Notes under the pieces: model-generated
Database searches by the model: none
What the model was told of the DNA's origin: nothing
The model's input: only the letters and a program-made list of their open reading frames with translations
Shown here: positions 1 to 4,878 of the stretch, piece after piece
How the letters are laid out: each line of letters opens with the position of its first letter
How positions within the stretch are numbered: the first letter of the stretch is position 1
Translations under genes and position numbers: made by a program
NCBI GenBank assembly: GCA_002413665.1
Contig: DHXK01000259.1
Span: 1-7,621 of the forward strand
DNA length: 7,621 nucleotides
Direction of reading: 5' to 3'
DNA from: Legionellales bacterium UBA5158
GTDB lineage: Bacteria > Pseudomonadota > Gammaproteobacteria > DSM-16500

Positions 1-1296
1 AGGGGCTCAGCACTGAAACCCTTTATTTATGCTTTAGCACTAGATCAAGGTTTAATTCATCCAAACACTGTCCTTAAAGATGTCCCGCATAGCTTTGGCA
101 GTTACACCCCTGATAATTTTGATTATGATTTTATGGGTCCCATCAAAGCAAAAGACGCATTGGTGTTAAGCCGTAATATTCCAGCTATTTATTTAGCGGA
201 AGCATTAACGAAACCTAATTTATATCAATTATTAGAAGAAGCCGAAGTTAGCAATCTGAAACCTGCAGCTTATTACGGTTTAGCGTTAGCATTAGGTGGT
301 GCTGAGCTCAGCATGCAAGAATTGACAAGCTTGTATGCCATGTTAGCAAACGATGGCATATGGCATCCATTGCACTTTCGTCAAGACCAACCTGCTTCAC
401 CAGGCAAACGCCTCTTAAGTTCAGAGGCAAGCTTCTTAGTATTAGATATGTTAAAAAATACGCCTCGCATGGAACCCAGTTATTTACTAACACGCAATCA
501 ACAACTCCCCGTTGCATGGAAAACAGGAACTTCGTCTGGGTATCGTGATGCTTGGACTGTAGGCGTATTTGGTCCATATGTGTTAAGTATCTGGATAGGG
601 AATTTTGACAATACAAGTAACGCAGCATTTGTCGGTCGCACGATAGCCGCACCTTTACTGTTTGACATTATTGATGCAATAAACACGCAGACTGGCCCGC
701 TTCCTATCGTAATCAAACACCCAGAAGAGATGCGTTTAGAGCAAGTTAGTGTGTGCCGCGCATCCGGCATGCTACCTACACGTTATTGTCACGACAGAGA
801 ATTAACCTGGTTTATTCCAGGAAAATCACCCATCAAAACCGATACTATTTATCGCGAAATCCCCGTAGACAAAAAGAGTGGGCAACGTACGTGTCATAGC
901 GATCAAAATACACGATTTGAAATTTATGAATTTTGGCCGTCTGATTTACTAAGAATTTTCAAACAAGCTGGCATCCAACGTCGCACACCACCCTTATTAA
1001 ATTCAAATTGTGTCATGACACAAAATAACGGAATAGACCCACAAATTACCTCACCACAAACAGAACTCAGTTACGTGATAAGATCCGATGCTCCAAAAAA
1101 AAATCCTATTGTATTCAGCGCGACTACTGATGCCGATGTCGCGACACTCTATTGGTTCATCAATGAAACCTACGTCGCTAAAACACCACGCGATCAACCT
1201 TTTTTATGGCAGGCTAAACCGGGGAGTTTTATCGTTAGGGTTGCTGATGACCATGGACGATCGGATGCGCGAGAGCTGATGGTGCGAATAGAATAA
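1..1296 (+). CDS. pbpC: Penicillin-binding protein 1C, C-terminal part (5' end outside window)
   Basis: PBP1C is a bifunctional inner-membrane enzyme that polymerises and cross-links peptidoglycan in the periplasm. Only the last 431 codons are here, somewhat over half of a usual ~770-residue protein; the glycosyltransferase domain lies to the left. The frame is open from base 1, so the first internal ATG (133) is not the start. All three transpeptidase motifs are visible, counting codons from base 1: SALK with the nucleophilic serine at codon 3, SRN at 57-59 and KTGTS at 174-178. A linker follows with family-typical phrases (VCRASGMLP, WFIPGKSPI, EFWPSDLLRIFKQAG). It leads into a C-terminal PBP1C-specific domain (about 368-431, ending VRVADDHGRSDARELMVRIE). 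There is no sign of decay. The MGT1-PBP1C partner alpha-2-macroglobulin gene often found beside pbpC is not in the window. Identification is secure from the combined motifs and C-terminal domain. Confidence 0.95.
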   Translation, partial: RGSALKPFIYALALDQGLIHPNTVLKDVPHSFGSYTPDNFDYDFMGPIKAKDALVLSRNIPAIYLAEALTKPNLYQLLEEAEVSNLKPAAYYGLALALGGAELSMQELTSLYAMLANDGIWHPLHFRQDQPASPGKRLLSSEASFLVLDMLKNTPRMEPSYLLTRNQQLPVAWKTGTSSGYRDAWTVGVFGPYVLSIWIGNFDNTSNAAFVGRTIAAPLLFDIIDAINTQTGPLPIVIKHPEEMRLEQVSVCRASGMLPTRYCHDRELTWFIPGKSPIKTDTIYREIPVDKKSGQRTCHSDQNTRFEIYEFWPSDLLRIFKQAGIQRRTPPLLNSNCVMTQNNGIDPQITSPQTELSYVIRSDAPKKNPIVFSATTDADVATLYWFINETYVAKTPRDQPFLWQAKPGSFIVRVADDHGRSDARELMVRIE

Positions 1297-1305
1297 ATAT
1301 AAAAG

Positions 1306-1325
1306 CACCCTGACCCTAAAGGGTG
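1306..1325 (+). terminator. Weak hairpin just after pbpC
   Basis: CACCCT (1306-1311) pairs with AGGGTG (1320-1325) across an 8-base loop, starting 9 bases after the pbpC stop. No T-run follows, so it is not a standard intrinsic terminator. It may only protect the 3' end or be chance. Confidence 0.3.
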
Positions 1326-1347
1326 AATATTCGAAAAGAACTTTGCT

Positions 1348-1457
1348 ATAAATGTAGGGCTTAGCGTAGCGTAATCCACCAAGTAAAACCTTCCCGCAAA
1401 GAAAAAATAGCTGGGTAGTTATATTTGGTGGATTACGCTAATCCACCCTACAATAAA
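1348..1457. mobile_element. MITE/REP-like 100-bp inverted-repeat element with 5-bp flanking duplication
   Basis: The element proper spans 1353-1452. It begins TGTAGGG and ends CCCTACA. Inside, GCGTAATCCACCAA (1369-1382) is the exact reverse complement of TTGGTGGATTACGC (1425-1438). The right arm also folds on itself: GGTGGATTA (1427-1435) pairs with TAATCCACC (1439-1447) around a CGC loop. The left arm appears to be a decayed copy of the same palindrome, with GGGTGGATTAG reduced to GGGCTTAG. Immediately outside both ends is ATAAA (1348-1352 and 1453-1457), consistent with a target-site duplication, although five AT bases could match by chance. Repeats of the TGTAGGGTGGATTAGCG... type are, from general knowledge, scattered between genes in many proteobacteria. 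No ORF is inside, so mobility would need a transposase in trans. It sits between pbpC and the next gene and could affect transcript ends. Confidence 0.75.
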
Positions 1458-1526
1458 TCAATCAGTTACATTACACTCGAATCTTAATCACAAGAAATTT
1501 TTCTAGAATTCAAAAACATTCTTCAA

Positions 1527-1532
1527 TATACT
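1527..1532 (+). promoter_or_regulatory. Possible -10 element for the pentapeptide gene
   Basis: TATACT matches the sigma-70 -10 consensus in 5 of 6 positions and lies 43 bases before the start codon. No convincing -35 hexamer is found 16-18 bases upstream (17-base spacing gives TAGAAT), so this is a weak call in an AT-rich stretch. Confidence 0.25.
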
Positions 1533-1563
1533 GAGCTAGCTTAATTTTAAGCGATTCAAACAC

Positions 1564-1570
1564 AGGGAGA
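1564..1570 (+). promoter_or_regulatory. Ribosome binding site fixing the start of the pentapeptide gene
   Basis: AGGGAGA lies 5 bases before the ATG at 1576. It supports that start, which also places a complete signal peptide at the N-terminus. Confidence 0.7.
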
Positions 1571-1575
1571 ACAAC

Positions 1576-2004
1576 ATGAAAAGAATTTTAATGCTTGCCT
1601 CATCAGTTTTATTAGGATCATTAGTTACTTTAGCTCATGCAAGTCCAAACCACAGCAATATAGATGTGATTCAATTTAAATTAACAAATTCCTGCATTGA
1701 GTGTGATTTAAGTGGCGCTGACATAGGTCTAAATCATTCTAACGCTACTTTAACTAGGACTAATTTAAGTAATATTCTAGGTAATTACATCAATTTATCT
1801 GATTCACATTTGCAACATACTAATTTTTCTGGGGCATTTTTATCCGGAGCTAATTTTTCAAGATCTGATTTAACCGGTGCAAATTTTGATGGCGCATACG
1901 TTCAATATGCAAATTTTTCTGGATCGCATGGCGCAAACTTAGAAACAGCTCATATGTGCAGAACAATTTTAGCTGATGGAAGTGTAGTGGGTGATTGCAA
2001 CTAA
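1576..2004 (+). CDS. Secreted pentapeptide-repeat protein
   Basis: A 142-residue protein of unknown specific role. Residues 1-22 form a classic signal peptide (KR, then a hydrophobic core, cleavage predicted after AHA), so the product should reach the periplasm or beyond. Residues about 43-125 are tandem pentapeptide repeats of the A(D/N)LXX type, for example CDLSGADIG, ANFSRSDLTGANFDGA and ANFSGSHGANLETA. These stack as a right-handed quadrilateral beta-helix. The repeats are flanked by cysteines: CIEC (40-43) before them and C128 plus C141 in the C-terminal cap, an arrangement that could form disulfides after export. Known pentapeptide proteins include DNA-gyrase mimics, but those are cytoplasmic, and export argues against that role here. 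The gene appears monocistronic, with its own RBS and a strong terminator. The family assignment is firm; the function is unknown. Confidence 0.9.
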   Translation: MKRILMLASSVLLGSLVTLAHASPNHSNIDVIQFKLTNSCIECDLSGADIGLNHSNATLTRTNLSNILGNYINLSDSHLQHTNFSGAFLSGANFSRSDLTGANFDGAYVQYANFSGSHGANLETAHMCRTILADGSVVGDCN

Positions 2005-2020
2005 AAGCTTTTATTAAACT

Positions 2021-2061
2021 AAACTAATCCAATAAAAATAATTGGATTAGTTTTTTTATTT
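2021..2061 (+). terminator. Strong intrinsic terminator of the pentapeptide gene
   Basis: A perfect 13-bp stem, AAACTAATCCAAT (2021-2033) pairing with ATTGGATTAGTTT (2041-2053), has a 7-base loop and runs into a T-rich tail (TTTTATTTT). It begins 16 bases after the stop codon. On the minus strand the same stem is followed by a less T-rich tract, so it might also stop transcripts of the convergent lectin gene, about 90 bases past that gene's stop. Confidence 0.92.
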
Positions 2062-2141
2062 TAAAATGAGTGAAAAGTTTAACTTAGCTAAATAAATTTT
2101 CTAGAATAAATAAAAATATCGCGCAAAAAAATCTTCCTCCC

Positions 2142-3968
2142 CTACATCATCGGACATTCAGAAGGTTGGTAAGTTGTAAATAATGTAGCTGTGACAGATG
2201 TATCTTGAAAGACATTACCACTCCAAACGAAATTAGTGCAAATAGTACTGCCTGATAGGAGCGGATTGACCCACCCTGTTCTGTCAGGCCCATAGATAGT
2301 CATCCAATTAACTCGATTGTTTTGCACATTAATATCATAACAAGGTCCACCGCCATACCAAGGTGCATAATTCACATACCCAAGCCCATAGAAATTGACT
2401 GGGTTTGCAATCGAGAAAATTTTGTTATTTAAAAAGTTAACATTATTTCCACCCGCGCCCATTAAACCACCATGACCTACATTCACTAATACATTATCTA
2501 TGACGTTGATGTAAGAGCCGCCCGAGCCATCACCCACAGTAATACCGCTACCCACATCCCCTGTTACGTTTTGAAGTTGGCCTCCGCCCATCAGTTTATT
2601 ACCCACCACCAACAATGGACTTATGGCGGTGCCACTTGATTCATATACGCTTATCTCATCATTCACTCCATCCGTACTTTTGGGCAAAGTATTATAGTCA
2701 TCTTGTAATCCGATATTGCAGGAAATACTATTATTCGGACCTGTCACATTATTAAATTCTGCAAAATTTCCGAAAGACAAATGACCATTGACACTAGATG
2801 GCTTTAAATGTGAGAAATAATTATTGTTAATTCTGACACCTTCACTTTGCTGCGACTTTACCCCAGTCTGTACAAGTGTGAAGGTATTGTTTTCAACAAA
2901 CGCACTGTTAGTACCATAAATTAAAAATCCAGCATTAGGTATAACTTGCAATTTGTTATTCGTGAATGACAAAGCAGGAACGCTAGGCACTGTATCACCT
3001 GCGTTAGGTTTCACAAATGAAATATAGATTCCATCTTGTTGTATATTCGTGAAAAGACTGTTAGAGACAGACAGTATATTACCCGTTAACTGCGCTGCTC
3101 TATAACTACTGATAAGTGAAATACCACTGCCTTGCAAGTCATGAAAATTCACATTATCGACTACAAGATTATTCACATTTCCACCGGGCAAAGGGCTTTG
3201 TATCGAAATGCCGTTACCCAAGCTAGGGCCATAGCCACAGGGGCCGATCTCACTATTTTTTATAGTAACGTTACTAACATTACCCGATGCACTTGAAATA
3301 ATGATGCAGGGACCAGATGGATTAGTAATCTTAACGTTGCTAACAACAGTATTGGATTTAGTAATGACTAACGGTGGCGATGCTGCCAAGATAGGCTTAA
3401 CGGGCTCGAGTTTCCAAATTTGATTCGCTTGACCTACTCCATTACAGTCCCATTGTTGCAGCACCGTACCATTTTCTTTCGACCAATCCGTTACATCTAA
3501 ACATTTGTTACTATTTTCTGAAATAATTTGATAACCACCATTTAATGGCATGACATTCCAAATTTGATTTTTCCGTGCTAAACCCGCACACGGTGATTGC
3601 TTAACCTTACCCCCATTCAGTTTAGAGGCACCACCAACATCAAGGCACATTCCCGAATTATTTGAAATAATTTGGTATTGAGTTGGCGTGATCGAAATCA
3701 CTTTCCAAATCTGCGCGACATTTTTTGCAGAACATGACATTTGTGTGACAGGAGATCCATCCGTCGTAGAATTTGTCGGAATATCTGCGCACTTTTGAGA
3801 GCTTTGTGAAATGATATTAGCATAAGGTATGTCATTAACTGCAACAGCTTCCTGAGATGGCTGTACCGCGGAAAGAGCATGAACAGGAGTTGCTATCGCT
3901 ACAAAAATTGACATACGAAGTAAATTAAACGCGCATCCTAATTTTAATGTAGACATATTTTTTCTCAT
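2142..3968 (-). CDS. Secreted ricin-type lectin / right-handed beta-helix protein
   Basis: A 608-residue exported protein, probably a glycan-binding or glycan-cleaving enzyme. Residues 1-31 look like a signal peptide (VAIATPVHA, cleavage after A31). Residues about 49-189 form a ricin B-type (CBM13) beta-trefoil. Its three repeats each carry a QIW motif (86-88, 135-137, 183-185) and a cysteine pair exactly 19 residues apart (60/79, 108/127, 156/175), likely one disulfide per lobe. Residues about 194-608 are a parallel beta-helix rich in short strands and N-containing turns (VSNVTIKNSEIG, VENNTFTLV, VRINNNYFSH, VNFLNNKIFS), resembling the pectate-lyase/PbH1 superfamily. No catalytic signature can be assigned, so the substrate is unknown. 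The start is uncertain: no clear RBS precedes Met1, Met5 or Met19, and the longest form is kept because it gives a basic N-region. It is transcribed toward the pentapeptide gene. An adhesin or cell-surface role is the main alternative to an enzyme. Confidence 0.88.
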   Translation of the reverse strand: MRKNMSTLKLGCAFNLLRMSIFVAIATPVHALSAVQPSQEAVAVNDIPYANIISQSSQKCADIPTNSTTDGSPVTQMSCSAKNVAQIWKVISITPTQYQIISNNSGMCLDVGGASKLNGGKVKQSPCAGLARKNQIWNVMPLNGGYQIISENSNKCLDVTDWSKENGTVLQQWDCNGVGQANQIWKLEPVKPILAASPPLVITKSNTVVSNVKITNPSGPCIIISSASGNVSNVTIKNSEIGPCGYGPSLGNGISIQSPLPGGNVNNLVVDNVNFHDLQGSGISLISSYRAAQLTGNILSVSNSLFTNIQQDGIYISFVKPNAGDTVPSVPALSFTNNKLQVIPNAGFLIYGTNSAFVENNTFTLVQTGVKSQQSEGVRINNNYFSHLKPSSVNGHLSFGNFAEFNNVTGPNNSISCNIGLQDDYNTLPKSTDGVNDEISVYESSGTAISPLLVVGNKLMGGGQLQNVTGDVGSGITVGDGSGGSYINVIDNVLVNVGHGGLMGAGGNNVNFLNNKIFSIANPVNFYGLGYVNYAPWYGGGPCYDINVQNNRVNWMTIYGPDRTGWVNPLLSGSTICTNFVWSGNVFQDTSVTATLFTTYQPSECPMM

Positions 3969-3994
3969 CCATGAAAGTTAAATAGGTTAGCACT

Positions 3995-4023
3995 ATTGTC
4001 TCATACTTTTGACTTCATGCCAA
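3995..4023 (-). promoter_or_regulatory. Candidate sigma-70 promoter of the lectin/beta-helix gene
   Basis: On the minus strand TTGGCA (4023-4018, 5 of 6 to the -35 consensus) is followed after exactly 17 bases by GACAAT (4000-3995, 4 of 6 to the -10 consensus). This would give a leader of about 20 bases before the ATG at 3968. It implies the lectin gene is transcribed separately from the acetyltransferase gene upstream. Confidence 0.35.
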
Positions 4024-4139
4024 AATTCCTATTGCGAACTTGTTTAGATACTTATGATTTTCAAAGGAAGATGACGCTAAGATGAAATCTGTGCATCCTT
4101 GAGATTAATACAGCCGCAATACTACAAAACATCCATTCT

Positions 4140-4443
4140 CTAATGCCTCATTCTATTAGCGGAATGTTTCATATGATCTTCAAGATACTTCTTAATTTCT
4201 TTTTCGGGAATATATTTATCTTCAGATCCTGAAAAAAAAAATAGCGCAAGCTTTAAAACCTGAACCACCTAATCTACCTAACATCTTCCCGGTATTGACG
4301 AAGATTCTTTGCGTATCTTTATTCGAAGGATTATCTTCAGCATCATGCAGTATTGTAACAAGGTCAGCTGAAGTTTTTTGGGTGAGATGTTTATATTTTT
4401 CACCTGCATGACAAAGAATCCGAATCTGCGAATAGTTACTCGT
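4140..4443 (-). pseudogene. Frameshifted coding relic, no start codon, unknown family
   Basis: This fills most of the 475-base gap between the lectin and acetyltransferase genes. On the minus strand a frame runs for 73 codons from just after the acetyltransferase stop (TSNYSQIRIL... to ...GFKACAIFF) and then hits TGA at 4224-4222. Removing one base from the ten-base homopolymer at 4232-4241 (A10 on the plus strand) joins it to a second frame (SGSEDKYIPEKEIKKYLEDH...) ending in TAG at 4142-4140. The joined reading is 100 residues of plausible, mostly hydrophilic protein with a lysine/glutamate-rich helical end. No ATG, GTG or TTG is available near the beginning and there is no RBS, so it looks like the 3' remnant of a lost gene. 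I do not recognise the family. Alternatives are a sequencing error at the homopolymer, or chance open frame. The remaining bases 3969-4139 hold only the lectin promoter candidate. Confidence 0.5.
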
Positions 4444-4863
4444 TTAAGGAACTAGTTTTTTACGAAGAAATATACGTGAATGTTCAAATAAATAATTAGG
4501 AATTTCACCTATACGCTGATATCCGTTCTTTAAATAGAATTCTTCTGCTTGAAAGCTAAAAGTGTCTAGAGTTGAGTAAAGACAACCATATTTAATTCCC
4601 TCTTGTTCCGCTACTTTTAATAGTTCAGAACCATATCCTTGAGATCGGCTATTTTGTTCAATCCACAAAACATCGATGTAAATTGATTCAGGGTGTAACC
4701 ATGCCAATATTCCGCCTTGAATAATGTCGTCACTGGATTTTAAAAATAAAGAAAATGATTCTGCTTGGCTATTCATAGCCTGCTCATTAAAACTAACAAT
4801 ACCATTACGTATTTTCTGTTTATCAGAATCTAATGGATTATAGTCAACAATTATTTTATACAT
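4444..4863 (-). CDS. GNAT family N-acetyltransferase
   Basis: A 139-residue cytoplasmic enzyme that should transfer an acetyl group from acetyl-CoA to an amine; the substrate cannot be read from sequence. The GNAT fold is visible in order: strand pair with GGILAWLHPESIYIDVLWIEQNSR (about 50-73), acetyl-CoA-binding motif A as RSQGYG (73-78, matching R-x-x-G-x-G) with the following helix SELLKVAEQEG, and motif B region as DTFSFQAEEFYLKNGYQRIGEIPNY (100-124). It ends in the common HSRIFLRKKL tail, so the protein is full length. The start at 4863 is supported by AAGGAA nine bases upstream, which overlaps the stop codon of the TPR-PLD gene. Translation is therefore probably coupled to that gene in one operon. 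It might modify the phospholipase or a metabolite, but pairing by position is the only evidence for a functional link. Confidence 0.92.
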   Translation of the reverse strand: MYKIIVDYNPLDSDKQKIRNGIVSFNEQAMNSQAESFSLFLKSSDDIIQGGILAWLHPESIYIDVLWIEQNSRSQGYGSELLKVAEQEGIKYGCLYSTLDTFSFQAEEFYLKNGYQRIGEIPNYLFEHSRIFLRKKLVP

Positions 4864-4872
4864 AATCTTTTA

Positions 4873-4878
4873 TTCCTT
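4873..4878 (-). promoter_or_regulatory. Ribosome binding site of the acetyltransferase, overlapping the upstream stop codon
   Basis: The minus strand reads TAAGGAATAAAAGATTATG. The phospholipase stop TAA (4879-4877) shares two bases with the Shine-Dalgarno AAGGAA (4878-4873), which is nine bases from the ATG at 4863. This geometry favours reinitiation by ribosomes finishing the upstream gene. Confidence 0.75.

Noticed and set aside
498..770. Minus-strand open frames within pbpC (also 308-652) and plus-strand frames within the PLD gene (5264-5458, 5858-6103)
   Set aside because: They overlap strongly supported genes in other frames, lack RBSs and give no recognisable protein features.
133..1296. 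ATG at 133 as the start of a separate 387-residue gene
   Set aside because: The frame is open back to base 1 and the upstream codons contain the PBP1C active-site SALK motif, so this is an internal methionine.
1499..2107. TTTTCTAGAAT occurring twice, before and after the pentapeptide gene
   Set aside because: An 11-base AT-rich match around a short palindrome in AT-rich intergenic DNA; no further flanking similarity, so probably chance.
4380..4443. Terminator directly after the acetyltransferase gene
   Set aside because: The repeated ATTCG units here are direct, not inverted, so no stable stem forms and no T-run follows.
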